DNA of 12,928 nt. Origin: DAOUMU01 sp034409055. Lineage in GTDB: Bacteria > Chloroflexota > Anaerolineae > 4572-78 > J111. The first letter of the stretch is position 1, and every line of letters starts with the position of its first letter. Shown here in pieces: positions 1 to 7,268 of this stretch. Below the pieces are notes generated by a model that searched no databases, was not told the origin of the DNA, and was given only the letters and a program-made list of their open reading frames with translations. The stretch covers positions 1 to 12,928 of the forward strand of contig DAOUMU010000140.1 of assembly GCA_034409055.1 (NCBI GenBank). The letters are read 5' to 3'. The translations under genes were made by a program, and so were the position numbers.

Positions 1-273
1 CCCCTCCCCCCCTCACCTACACCAATTCAGTGGCCAGCCACCTATGCCCCTACAGCCACGTCTGTTTATCAGGCCACTTCCGTTGCTTTTCTAGCCAATC
101 GCGGGACACCTGATCCAACAGTTACTAAGCTAAACTCGGAGCAACAATCTTCCTTCCAGTGGAGCAGCATTCCCTGGGGTATTTTTAGTATACTGATTGT
201 GCTCGCCTTTTTCTGGTATCAATTCAGTCGACGCTGGCGAGGTAGATCACGCCGGTCTGGGCCGAAACCCTAA
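1..273 (+). CDS. C-terminal end of a membrane-anchored protein (partial, start outside window)
   Basis: Frame 1 is open from the first base to a TAA at 271-273, giving 90 residues with no start codon, so the gene begins left of the window. The visible part has three zones. First comes a Pro/Thr/Ser/Ala-rich stretch (residues 1 to about 55) typical of extracytoplasmic linkers. Then there is one hydrophobic segment of about 19 residues (roughly residues 58-76, beginning IPWGIFSILIV). Last is a short, strongly basic tail (RRWRGRSRRSGPKP). By the positive-inside rule the tail would be cytoplasmic and the linker outside, so this is probably a C-terminally anchored surface or secreted-domain protein. 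No sortase LPxTG motif is visible. The catalytic or binding domain is not in the window, so no function can be given. Confidence 0.6.
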   Translation, partial: PLPPSPTPIQWPATYAPTATSVYQATSVAFLANRGTPDPTVTKLNSEQQSSFQWSSIPWGIFSILIVLAFFWYQFSRRWRGRSRRSGPKP

Positions 274-320
274 ATTAACCGTAACTACTCAGCATACCCT
301 ATCAAACATTTGGCCACTAA

Positions 321-354
321 TTACACATGCGCCTGCGCGTAGACGCATGTGTGA
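321..354 (+). terminator. Hairpin after the partial gene, possible terminator
   Basis: ACACATGCG (323-331) pairs perfectly with CGCATGTGT (344-352) around a 12-base loop, and two more base pairs (one G-T) extend the stem outward. It begins about 50 bases after the stop of the left-edge gene, where a terminator would be expected. There is no run of T after it, so it may instead be a Rho-dependent end, an mRNA 3' stabiliser or a protein-binding palindrome. Confidence 0.35.
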
Positions 355-397
355 CCAATCTCCTACGATAAGCTATTCATTTTGGCTTGGACATAAG

Positions 398-469
398 CTC
401 CGATGAGTTCCCACCAAGTTCCTCCCAGACAGGAATTTATCGGAGTTCATCGGAATTCATCCGGGCGTA
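398..469. repeat. Inverted repeat overlapping a short tandem 10-mer
   Basis: CTCCGATGAGTTCC (398-411) and GGAATTTATCGGAG (432-445) form a 14-base-pair stem with two G-T pairs and a 20-base loop. The right arm runs into near-identical tandem 10-mers: TCGGAGTTCA (440-449), TCGGAATTCA (450-459) and a degenerate third unit, TCCGGGCGTA (460-469). The stretch is non-coding. It could be an operator, or a remnant of a dispersed intergenic repeat; copies elsewhere in the genome cannot be seen from here. Confidence 0.4.
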
Positions 470-519
470 TCAAGTGAATAACTACCTGGAAGATCAATAC
501 CCCCTGACCTTTGGCACTA

Positions 520-548
520 CTGACATTTGGTTAAAATGATAGTATAAT
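520..548 (+). promoter_or_regulatory. Sigma-70/SigA-type promoter for the sensor kinase gene
   Basis: CTGACA (520-525) and a perfect TATAAT (543-548) are separated by exactly 17 bases. Only one base of the -35 box differs from consensus. Transcription would start near 555, giving a leader of about 255 bases before the ATG at 810, which is unusually long. Confidence 0.6.
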
Positions 549-554
549 AAAGAA

Positions 555-800
555 GGATTGCGTTTTGAACAGATTGGCCAATAAGTATTCATGTGAGGCT
601 TCTAGAAGACGCATCATAGGGTTAGGGTCGCCTTGTCGGGCGGAAACAAGATTTTTACCTCGCAGGCACAACCGAAATCATGCTATTCCAGCAAGAGGGG
701 TTTCTTAGTGCTGTCTTCTTTGTTGGTGCAAATAAGTCATGGGGGAAGTAGAGGCCTGCCCCGTTTAAGCCCACGGTTATGTGCACCAACCTTTCTAAGG
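555..800 (+). promoter_or_regulatory. Long, apparently structured 5' leader of the sensor kinase mRNA
   Basis: No gene is visible between the predicted transcription start and the ATG at 810. The leader holds several self-complementary elements: CTTCTAGAAG (599-608), CGCC/GGCG (629-641), and a long-range helix pairing GTTGGTGCA (722-730) perfectly with TGCACCAAC (782-790). The long helix encloses a smaller GGGG/CCCC hairpin (741-762). It ends a few bases before the ribosome binding site AAGGA (797-801), so folding could control ribosome access. I compared it by eye with TPP, cobalamin, glycine and c-di-GMP riboswitch cores, RNase P RNA and 6S RNA and recognised none. A cis-acting leader or an independent small RNA are both possible. 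Confidence 0.3.
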
Positions 801-809
801 AATTGAGCT

Positions 810-2345
810 ATGGTTAAAGCACGTATCCTGGTGGTTGAAGATGAAAGTATTGTCGCTCTGGACATACAGAGCCGACTTAAGAATTTGGGCTATACGGTGT
901 CGGCTATTGCTTCTTCTGGGGAAGAGGCCATCCATAAAGTAGCAGAGACACAGCCAGACCTGGTACTGATGGATATTAAGTTAAAAGGGCAGATGGATGG
1001 GGTGAAAACGGCAGAGCAAATCCGGGCCCGTTTTGATGTGCCGGTGGTCTACCTGACCGCTTATGCCGATGAAGCCACCTTACAGCGAGTTAAGGTCACC
1101 GAGCCTTTTGGCTATCTTCTCAAACCGTTTGAAGAAAGAGAACTGACTGCCACGATCGAGATAACCCTGTACCGGCACAAAATGGAGCGAAAATTAAAAG
1201 AGAGCGAACAGTGGCTGGCCACCACCCTTAAAAGTATCAGCGAAGCGGTGATTGCTACCGATACTCAGGGTTGTATCAAGTTTATGAATCCCGTCGCCGA
1301 GGCTTTAACGGGTTGGAAACAGGCAGAAGCTTTAGGCAGAGATGCGAGCGAAGTATTCAAGATTATCAACGGAAAAACACGGGCGCCAAGCGAGAGTCCA
1401 ATCATGAAGGTGCTTCAGGAGGGAGCGGTGATCGAACTGGGAGATAATAATCTGCTTATTGCCAGGGATGGCACAGAAATCCTCATTGATAACAGTGCTG
1501 CGCCCATCAGAGATGACAAAGGTCTAACCAATGGCGTGGTATTGGTTTTCCGAGACGTTACCGAGCGCAGGCAGGCCGAGGAAGAACTTCGCCAATACGC
1601 CGACAAATTGCAAGCGCACAACAAAGAGCTGGATGCCTTCGCCCATACCGTGGCCCACGACCTGCAGAGTCCGTTAAGCTCTATTGTCGGCTTTGCTGAA
1701 TTATTGGCTGAGGATTATGCCAAGATGCCAGATGAAGATCTACAAAGTCATTTGCAGGTTATTGCCCGGAAAGGGCGCAAGATGAGCAATATTATTCAGG
1801 AGTTAATGCTGCTGGCCCATGTGCGTAAGAAAGAAGTGGAGCCGAAGCCACTACAACATATGGACAGTATCGTAGCCGAAGCTCAGCACCGCCTGGCCGA
1901 TATGATCGAAGAACACCAGGCAGAGATCATTTTGCCGACCGCTTCTGCGTGGCCAGTAACCCTGGGCTATGGTCCTTGGATTGAAGAGGTCTGGGTCAAT
2001 TATCTCAGTAATGCCATCAAATATGGGGGCCGACCACCACGGGTGGAACTGGGCGCGGAGGTGCAACGGGACGGCATGGTCCGTTTTTGGGTGCGTGACA
2101 ACGGTCCCGGCCTCAAACCGGAAGATCAGGCCCGATTGTTTGCGCCGTTCACCCAGCTTAACCAGATTCGTGCCCCCGGGCACGGCATGGGCTTGTCCAT
2201 CGTGCGGCGTATCGTGGAAAAACTTGGCGGGCAAGTCGGGGTAGAGAGCGAGGGTATACCGGGCCACGGGAGTGTCTTTAGTTTTTTTTTACCGGGAGTA
2301 GCCGACACAACAACGGATATTAGAAATGAAAGAAAAACAACTTAG
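810..2345 (+). CDS. Receiver-PAS-histidine kinase hybrid signalling protein
   Basis: This 511-residue soluble protein has three modules. The N-terminal receiver domain (about 1-120) shows the acidic pair E10/D11, phospho-acceptor D55, T83 and K105. The PAS sensor domain spans about 133-253. The kinase core has an H-box around H283 (AHDLQSPL), an N-box ending at N401 (WVNYLSNAIKY), the G1 motif DNGPG at 430-434 and the G2 motif GHGMGL at 457-462. All catalytic residues are present, so it should be active in autophosphorylation. There is no transmembrane segment, so it probably acts in the cytoplasm, with the receiver taking phosphate from another kinase and the PAS domain sensing a small ligand or redox state. 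The ATG is preceded by AAGGA at 797-801. Its end overlaps the next gene by 20 bases, which implies co-expression. No DNA-binding output domain is present, and the target is unknown. Confidence 0.9.
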   Translation: MVKARILVVEDESIVALDIQSRLKNLGYTVSAIASSGEEAIHKVAETQPDLVLMDIKLKGQMDGVKTAEQIRARFDVPVVYLTAYADEATLQRVKVTEPFGYLLKPFEERELTATIEITLYRHKMERKLKESEQWLATTLKSISEAVIATDTQGCIKFMNPVAEALTGWKQAEALGRDASEVFKIINGKTRAPSESPIMKVLQEGAVIELGDNNLLIARDGTEILIDNSAAPIRDDKGLTNGVVLVFRDVTERRQAEEELRQYADKLQAHNKELDAFAHTVAHDLQSPLSSIVGFAELLAEDYAKMPDEDLQSHLQVIARKGRKMSNIIQELMLLAHVRKKEVEPKPLQHMDSIVAEAQHRLADMIEEHQAEIILPTASAWPVTLGYGPWIEEVWVNYLSNAIKYGGRPPRVELGAEVQRDGMVRFWVRDNGPGLKPEDQARLFAPFTQLNQIRAPGHGMGLSIVRRIVEKLGGQVGVESEGIPGHGSVFSFFLPGVADTTTDIRNERKTT

Positions 2346-3150
2346 TTACAACAAAATCACCGGTTTGGTGATGATGATCGTGATTATTGTGTGGGGGTCT
2401 TTATTGTTCTCTTACCAGGCAGAAGAGAAGCAAGTCCAACCAGTTCCTGAAGAGAAAGGAGGGGTGGAAGGGGTCGAGATTCCAGCGAAAAAATTCAAGG
2501 TGCTGCATATCATGAGTTATCACGCCTCCTGGCCTTGGAACCAGGACCAGTTCAATGGGTTCAAGGATGCCTTGGAGGGATTAGACATCGAATACCGGGT
2601 CTTTGAGATGGACACCAAGAGACGCAGTTCAGAGGAGTGGGAGCAAATCGGTCAGGAAGCAAGAACGATAATTGACACCTGGAAACCGGACTTGGTCTAC
2701 GCCAATGACGATGATGTGCAAAAATATGTCGTACAGCATTACATCAATACCGATATACCCTTTGTTTTTAGTGGCGTGAACGCAGCTCCTGAAGAATATG
2801 GATTTGTAGGGAGTACAAACGTCACTGGAGTATTAGAGCAAGAGCACTTTGTGCAGACAGTGCGATTGCTAAAAGAAATCGCGCCAGACGTTAAAAAGAT
2901 CGCGCTGATTGTTGACGAGACTCCTATGTGGCGGCCCGTACTCGAGAGGATGAAAGAAAAGCAAAGCCAGCTTCCTGAGGTGGAGTTCATAAGTTGGAAC
3001 GTCATCCATACCTTTGAAACGTACAAGCAAAAGGTGATAGAATACCAGACCACGGCTGACGCCATTGGCTTGATAGGTATTTTTCACTTCAAAGATGAAA
3101 TTGGTCAACACGCTGGTCAATCAACTAAAGGGAACGATCGTTATGCATAG
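2326..3150 (+). CDS. Truncated ABC-type periplasmic substrate-binding protein (ABC_sub_bind family)
   Basis: The 274-residue product starts with a hydrophobic segment (about 13-31, LVMMIVIIVWGSLLFSY) serving as signal or membrane anchor. There is no lipobox cysteine. After a charged linker the ligand-binding fold begins (KVLHIMSYHASWPW, about residue 57). The general pattern matches PF04392-like binding proteins, which bind small solutes outside the membrane and often lie beside sensor kinases. The homologous part stops near GIFHFKDE (residues 251-258). Family members usually continue for many more residues, completing the second lobe. The last 16 residues here (259-274) are an out-of-frame reading of a histidine kinase tail, so the protein has lost its C terminus and is probably non-functional. 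The start overlaps the upstream kinase gene by 20 bases and has only a weak ribosome binding site. Confidence 0.7.
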   Translation: MKEKQLSYNKITGLVMMIVIIVWGSLLFSYQAEEKQVQPVPEEKGGVEGVEIPAKKFKVLHIMSYHASWPWNQDQFNGFKDALEGLDIEYRVFEMDTKRRSSEEWEQIGQEARTIIDTWKPDLVYANDDDVQKYVVQHYINTDIPFVFSGVNAAPEEYGFVGSTNVTGVLEQEHFVQTVRLLKEIAPDVKKIALIVDETPMWRPVLERMKEKQSQLPEVEFISWNVIHTFETYKQKVIEYQTTADAIGLIGIFHFKDEIGQHAGQSTKGNDRYA

Positions 3151-3202
3151 CAAAAACGGCACGGAATTCCGGATTACGTTTCCAGGAACACATTTGCCCT
3201 AA
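3095..3202 (+). pseudogene. 3' remnant of a second sensor histidine kinase
   Basis: Reading in the frame of base 3095 gives MKLVNTLVNQLKGTI, then HSKNGTEFRITFPGTHLP, ending at TAA 3200-3202 (35 residues). This matches the extreme C-terminal pattern of ATPase domains in HisKA_2/HWE-type histidine kinases (LVxxLVxQLxG, then GTxFxIxFP). None of the N-box, G1 box or H-box is present, so only the final strand-helix-strand unit survives. It lies in a different frame from the binding-protein gene that runs into it and has no ribosome binding site of its own. It is best read as the scar of a deletion that removed the end of the binding-protein gene and most of a following kinase gene. It ends 6 bases before the convergent pgl stop. 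Confidence 0.65.
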
Positions 3203-3208
3203 CATCAT

Positions 3209-3964
3209 TCACCGTCGCAGATCAGCGGCTGCCGCCTCATCGACAAACCAGTGTAATTCACCCTCAACAGGCTGCACCATTTGTGCAGGTAAGAGGTCAG
3301 ACGAAGCGTCTGTCCCCAACACCCGGGATAGAATGTCTGCCTTACCTGCTCCAGCGGCCACAAACGCTACCTGGCGAGCATTTTTGATAACCGGCAGGGT
3401 CAAGGTGATGCGCTCTGGCGGAGGTTTGGGCGAGTCAAAAATGGGGGCTACCCAGCGTTCTGTTTCCTGCAGCAGGGGGTGACCGGGAAATAGAGAGGCA
3501 GTGTGCCCATCCTCGCCCATACCCAGCAGGATCAAATCGAAGCGAGGTAGTTGACCGGCCTCGGCTTGAAAAACCTGGGTCAGGCTGGTCTGATAAGCGG
3601 CCGCAGCCGCAGCCGGATCGAGCGAGTCAGCCAGGGCGTAAATTTGCCCGGGAGGAATATTGACATGCTCAAAAAGATATTCACGGGCCAGGCGGTAATT
3701 ACTCTCCGCGTCGGTCAGCGGAACACAGCGTTCATCAGCCCAGAAGACGTACCAAGCCGACCAGTCAATTTGAGTACGCAAGGGTTCGGCAACCAGCGGT
3801 GGGCAGAGCAATTTAGGCAATGAACCGCCAGATAGAGCGACCGTGAAGCGTCCCTGGGCGGCAATGGCTTGCTCTGACAGATGGGATACATGAATGGCCG
3901 CCGCCTGACCTAATTCCTGAGACGTCGAGAAGATATGAAGATTTATATCCGATTTTGTTGTCAA
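3209..3964 (-). CDS. pgl: 6-phosphogluconolactonase
   Basis: The product hydrolyses 6-phosphoglucono-delta-lactone to 6-phosphogluconate, the second step of the oxidative pentose phosphate pathway, in the cytosol. The 251-residue length fits the family (about 225-260). Visible signatures are LSGGSLP (44-50, phosphate binding), ADERCVP (76-82) followed by SNYRLA, and GMGEDGHTASLFPGH (148-162) with the probable catalytic H154. The start is a TTG at 3964-3962 sharing bases with the TGA stop of zwf. A strong purine-rich ribosome binding site (GGGGAGGGG) sits about 4 bases upstream of it, and there is no ATG or GTG nearby in frame, so TTG is the likely true start with translational coupling to zwf. 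It is the last gene of the gnd-zwf-pgl operon and faces the kinase remnant. Confidence 0.93.
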   Translation of the reverse strand: MTTKSDINLHIFSTSQELGQAAAIHVSHLSEQAIAAQGRFTVALSGGSLPKLLCPPLVAEPLRTQIDWSAWYVFWADERCVPLTDAESNYRLAREYLFEHVNIPPGQIYALADSLDPAAAAAAYQTSLTQVFQAEAGQLPRFDLILLGMGEDGHTASLFPGHPLLQETERWVAPIFDSPKPPPERITLTLPVIKNARQVAFVAAGAGKADILSRVLGTDASSDLLPAQMVQPVEGELHWFVDEAAAADLRR

Positions 3965-5511
3965 CTCGACCCCTCCCCACTTTCACCACATCCGTACAAC
4001 CATTCTCGCCCATCAGCCCGAATGAACTCATCAGCCTTGCCGGGCCCCCAGGTCCCCGACTCGTAAAAAGCTAATGTCGGAGCGTATTTACTCTCCCAAC
4101 CTGCCAGAATCGAGTCAACCACTCCCCAGGCCAACTCAATTTCATCGCTGCGGGTAAAGAGGGACGCATCTCCTTGCAACGCATCCAGAATGAGTCGCTC
4201 GTAGGCATCTGGGAGCGTGTCCTTGCCAAAATCCTGTTCGTACAGGAAGGTCATATCGACCGAACGGGTGCGCATGCCAGCGCCGGGTATTTTAGTTTCA
4301 AAACCCAGATGCATCCCCTCGTTGGGCTGGAGGCAGAGGCCCAGGATGTTGGGGGGCAACCGCTCGCCTTGAGGCAGCGGAAACATCAAGTGGGGTACAT
4401 GGCGGAACTGGATGGATATCTCGGTGACTTTACCGGCCAGGGTTTTGCCAGAACGAAGGTAAAAGGGTACATTCCGCCAGCGCCAATTATCAATATATAA
4501 TTTGAGGGCGGCAAACGTAGGCGTACTGGTACGGGGCGCAACCCCCGGTTCATCCCGGTAGGTACGGTACTGGGCTCGAACCGTATAGTTGGCCACCTCT
4601 TCCGGCTTGATGGGACGAATGGCCTTGAGTACCTTGACCTTTTCGTCACGTAACGAGGTTGCATTAAATTCGGCCGGGGGTTCCATAGCGGTCAGAGTGA
4701 GCAGTTGCAACAGGTGATTCTGGAACATATCTCGCATCACACCGGCCGTGTCATAATAGCCAGCCCGGCTACCCAAACCGACTTCTTCTGCCACCGTGAT
4801 TTGGACGTGATCGATGTAATTGCGATTCCAAAGCGGCTCAAAAATAGCATTGGCAAAGCGGAAAACCAACAGATTTTGCACCGTTTCTTTGCCCAGGTAA
4901 TGATCGATCCGGTACACCTGGCTTTCACGAAAAACTTCATGCATCCGATTATTCAGTTCGACAGCCGAAGCCAGATTGTGTCCAAAAGGTTTTTCAATGA
5001 TGATACGCCGCCAGGTAGGACCTGATTGCCGGGCCAGGTCGGCTTTACCCAACTGCTCGACAATAACCGGGTAAAGTACCGGCGGAGTGGACAGATAGAA
5101 CAGGCAGTTGCAGCTTACCTTTCGCTCTTTATCTATCTTGGCCAACAGTTTACTCAGGGCCTTGTAACCGGCCGGATCATCATAGTTAGTCCGATGGTAG
5201 AAAATATTCTGGGAAAAATCGGCCCATAACTGGCATTCAGGAGGGGTAAGCCGTGAATGAGCCTCGATGCCAGCCCCAATCTTCTGGCGGAAACTCTCGT
5301 CATCCAGTTCACTCCGGGCCACTCCGATGACGGCGAAATGTTCCGGCAATAGCCCTTCACAGGCCAGGCTAAAGAGCGCCGGCATTAACTTACGTTCGGT
5401 TAAATCGCCCGAGGCACCAAAGATAACGACAACACAAGGATCGGGAATTTTTCGCAGGGCATCTTTGGCCACAAAGGGCGCTGTGGACAGGGTGGTCACT
5501 TCATTACTCAT
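3961..5511 (-). CDS. zwf: Glucose-6-phosphate 1-dehydrogenase
   Basis: The product oxidises glucose 6-phosphate to 6-phosphoglucono-delta-lactone with NAD(P)+, the committed step of the oxidative pentose phosphate pathway. The 516-residue protein shows the Rossmann motif GASGDL (32-37), EKPFG (173-177), the active-site signature RIDHYLGKE (201-209) with H204, and AGYYDTAGVMRDMFQNH with H266. The 62-residue spacing between the two histidines matches the well-studied Leuconostoc enzyme, so the catalytic dyad is intact. The ATG at 5511-5509 follows GGAGGGGG by several bases and overlaps the gnd stop by 8 bases. Its own stop overlaps the pgl start by 4 bases. Tight overlap on both sides indicates one polycistronic, co-translated unit. 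Confidence 0.96.
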   Translation of the reverse strand: MSNEVTTLSTAPFVAKDALRKIPDPCVVVIFGASGDLTERKLMPALFSLACEGLLPEHFAVIGVARSELDDESFRQKIGAGIEAHSRLTPPECQLWADFSQNIFYHRTNYDDPAGYKALSKLLAKIDKERKVSCNCLFYLSTPPVLYPVIVEQLGKADLARQSGPTWRRIIIEKPFGHNLASAVELNNRMHEVFRESQVYRIDHYLGKETVQNLLVFRFANAIFEPLWNRNYIDHVQITVAEEVGLGSRAGYYDTAGVMRDMFQNHLLQLLTLTAMEPPAEFNATSLRDEKVKVLKAIRPIKPEEVANYTVRAQYRTYRDEPGVAPRTSTPTFAALKLYIDNWRWRNVPFYLRSGKTLAGKVTEISIQFRHVPHLMFPLPQGERLPPNILGLCLQPNEGMHLGFETKIPGAGMRTRSVDMTFLYEQDFGKDTLPDAYERLILDALQGDASLFTRSDEIELAWGVVDSILAGWESKYAPTLAFYESGTWGPGKADEFIRADGREWLYGCGESGEGSS

Positions 5512-6934
5512 CCTTTACCCCCTCCATCCAATTGACGTGGAACACCCCTTCCTTGTCAACCCGCTCAAAGGTGTGGGCACCAAAATAATCACGTTGAGCC
5601 TGGATGAGATTGGCCGGGAGGCGTTCAGAACGATAAGCATCAAAGTAGGCCAGCGAGGCGCTCATCGCCGACACCGGGATGCCCAGGTCAACAGCAGTTT
5701 TTACGGCAAAACGCCAGGCATCCTGACGACTCTGGACGGCCTGCTTAAATTCATCATCAACCAGCAAGTTCGGCAACTCTGGATTGCGACGGTAGGCATT
5801 GGTGATATCGTCCAACAATTCGGCCCGAATAATACAGCCAGCCCGCCAGATACGAGCCATCTCACCTAAATCCAGGTCATAACCATACTCGGCCGAGGCT
5901 TTTTTGAGTAAGGCCATACCCTGGGCGTAGGAGCAGATTTTTGAAGCGTACAGGGCCGCCCGTACCGCATCGACAAGCTGCTGACGGTCACCGTCATATT
6001 GATCCGTTGGACCGGAAAGCACTTTAGCCGCTGCCACCCGTTCCGCTTTCATCGAAGATATAATTCGTGCATCTACAGCCGCCGTAATGGTCGGAATGGG
6101 AGCAGGAAGGTCAAGTGCATTTTGACTGGTCCACTTGCCCGTGCCTTTCTGACCGGCCTTATCCAAAATCAAGTCCACCAGAGGCTGGCCGGTTTCCTCA
6201 TCCATTTTGGTGAAGATGTTGGCCGTGATTTCGATCAGGAAAGAGGAAAGTTCGCCCGCGTTCCACTGGCTAAAAATCTGGTGGAACTCCTCGGCGGTGG
6301 GGTTGAGGGCAGTTCTAAGCAAATTGTAACTCTCGGCAATGAGTTGCATATCGCCGTACTCAATGCCGTTATGGACCATTTTGACGTAGTGTCCCGCTCC
6401 ACCGGGACCAACATAGGTGACGCAGGGGGCCCCATCAGCAGGCGCTTTGGCGGCGATAGCCATCACCAAGGGTTCGATGAAGGCATAGGCTTCTTTGGTC
6501 CCCCCGGGCATCAGACTGGGGCCGTAGCGAGCCCCCTCCTCTCCACCGGAGACGCCCATCCCGATGAAGCGCAGGCCAACCGACTCCAACTCTTTGGCCC
6601 GCCGCTCGGTATCGGGAAAGAAGGAATTACCCCCATCAATAATGATATCCCCCTCGTCTAGCAACGGTTTTAATTGGTTGATGACGGCATCCACGGGACT
6701 ACCGGCCTGAACCATAATTTGTATAATCCGGGGGCGCTCCAAGCTGGCCACAAATTCCTCTAACCTATAAGTCCCGCTGATATTCTTTTCCTTGGCCTCA
6801 CCGGCCATAAACTTTTCGGTTTTAGAGGTGGTCCGATTAAAGACCGAGACCCTAAAACCATGATCAGCCGCATTAAGCACCAAATTCTGGCCCATGACAG
6901 CCAGGCCAATCAATCCAAATTGATTTTTTGACAT
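5504..6934 (-). CDS. gnd: 6-phosphogluconate dehydrogenase, decarboxylating
   Basis: The product converts 6-phosphogluconate to ribulose 5-phosphate and CO2 with reduction of NADP+, the third oxidative pentose phosphate step. At 476 residues it is the long, dimeric form rather than the short (about 300-residue) NAD-type. Visible motifs are the nucleotide-binding GLAVMGQNL (10-18), NRT at 33-35 (typical of NADP preference), the substrate signature VSGGEEGARYGPSLMPGG (128-145) and GHYVKMVHNGIEYGDMQ with catalytic K185 and E192. Their 7-residue spacing equals that in the sheep enzyme. The ATG at 6934-6932 is preceded by AAGGGGAAG at about 9 bases. It is the first gene of the operon, and its leader contains a hairpin (7053-7077). 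Confidence 0.96.
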   Translation of the reverse strand: MSKNQFGLIGLAVMGQNLVLNAADHGFRVSVFNRTTSKTEKFMAGEAKEKNISGTYRLEEFVASLERPRIIQIMVQAGSPVDAVINQLKPLLDEGDIIIDGGNSFFPDTERRAKELESVGLRFIGMGVSGGEEGARYGPSLMPGGTKEAYAFIEPLVMAIAAKAPADGAPCVTYVGPGGAGHYVKMVHNGIEYGDMQLIAESYNLLRTALNPTAEEFHQIFSQWNAGELSSFLIEITANIFTKMDEETGQPLVDLILDKAGQKGTGKWTSQNALDLPAPIPTITAAVDARIISSMKAERVAAAKVLSGPTDQYDGDRQQLVDAVRAALYASKICSYAQGMALLKKASAEYGYDLDLGEMARIWRAGCIIRAELLDDITNAYRRNPELPNLLVDDEFKQAVQSRQDAWRFAVKTAVDLGIPVSAMSASLAYFDAYRSERLPANLIQAQRDYFGAHTFERVDKEGVFHVNWMEGVKDE

Positions 6935-7052
6935 GATGATATACTTCCCCTTTTACTAAATAGTTTTTCCTAATGAACACTGTCTAAATGCCAACATACA
7001 GACATTAGCAGTCAGCTTTCGGCATCAGAGATAGGAATGAGAACTGAAAAAT

Positions 7053-7077
7053 CCTCAATGCTTGATCTCCATTGAGG
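7053..7077 (-). promoter_or_regulatory. Perfect 8-bp hairpin with T-tract in the gnd leader (attenuator or 5' stabiliser)
   Basis: CCTCAATG (7053-7060) and CATTGAGG (7070-7077) form a perfect stem with a 9-base loop. Read leftward, toward gnd, the stem is followed by ATTTTT, as in a weak intrinsic terminator. No leftward gene lies upstream, so a terminator here would act inside the gnd leader. It could also protect the 5' end of the mRNA, since a candidate start site falls at its edge. Confidence 0.35.
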
Positions 7078-7082
7078 TAATT

Positions 7083-7091
7083 ATTTTAGCA
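7083..7091 (-). promoter_or_regulatory. Candidate extended -10 promoter for the gnd-zwf-pgl operon
   Basis: On the minus strand, TGCTAAAAT (7091 down to 7083) is an extended -10 element. No good -35 box lies at the right distance, which extended -10 promoters tolerate. Transcription would begin near 7076, about 140 bases before the gnd ATG and right at the hairpin 7053-7077. Other AT-rich stretches nearer gnd could also serve. Confidence 0.35.
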
Positions 7092-7181
7092 TAGAAGGAA
7101 CAAAGAGAGGAATTTAGTGTTATCCGTAATTAGCTCAGGCCGGTTTGAAACGTGAATAGCAAATAGAGTTTTTTAAAGCAG

Positions 7182-7210
7182 TTGAACAGCTAATCTACCT
7201 GTGATATAAT
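7182..7210 (+). promoter_or_regulatory. Strong SigA-type promoter with extended -10 for the ligase gene
   Basis: TTGAAC (7182-7187) and perfect TATAAT (7205-7210) are 17 bases apart, and TG at 7202-7203 makes it an extended -10. Transcription would begin near 7217. This rules out an in-frame ATG at 7209 as a start, because it lies in the -10 box itself. The leader of about 52 bases contains CCTGTC/GACAGG (7226-7231/7237-7242). Confidence 0.7.
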
Positions 7211-7268
7211 GCCTCCAAAATTAAGCCTGTCAATGGGACAGGTCCCACAAACAGGGAGGGGGTCAGCA

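Noticed and set aside
197..406. 69-residue open frame on the plus strand
   Set aside because: It overlaps the end of the partial membrane-protein gene in another frame and crosses a hairpin. It has no motif or ribosome binding site.
1851..2267. 138-residue open frame antisense to the sensor kinase gene
   Set aside because: It is the shadow of a well-supported kinase domain with all its motifs, and has no start context or motif of its own.
5999..6661. 220-residue open frame antisense to gnd
   Set aside because: It lies wholly inside gnd, which has complete catalytic motifs. The translated sequence shows no domain and is explained by codon bias on the opposite strand.
7209..7268. Upstream in-frame ATG giving the ligase 20 more residues
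   Set aside because: This ATG lies inside the -10 box of the only strong promoter and has no good ribosome binding site. ATG 7269 has an ideal one.
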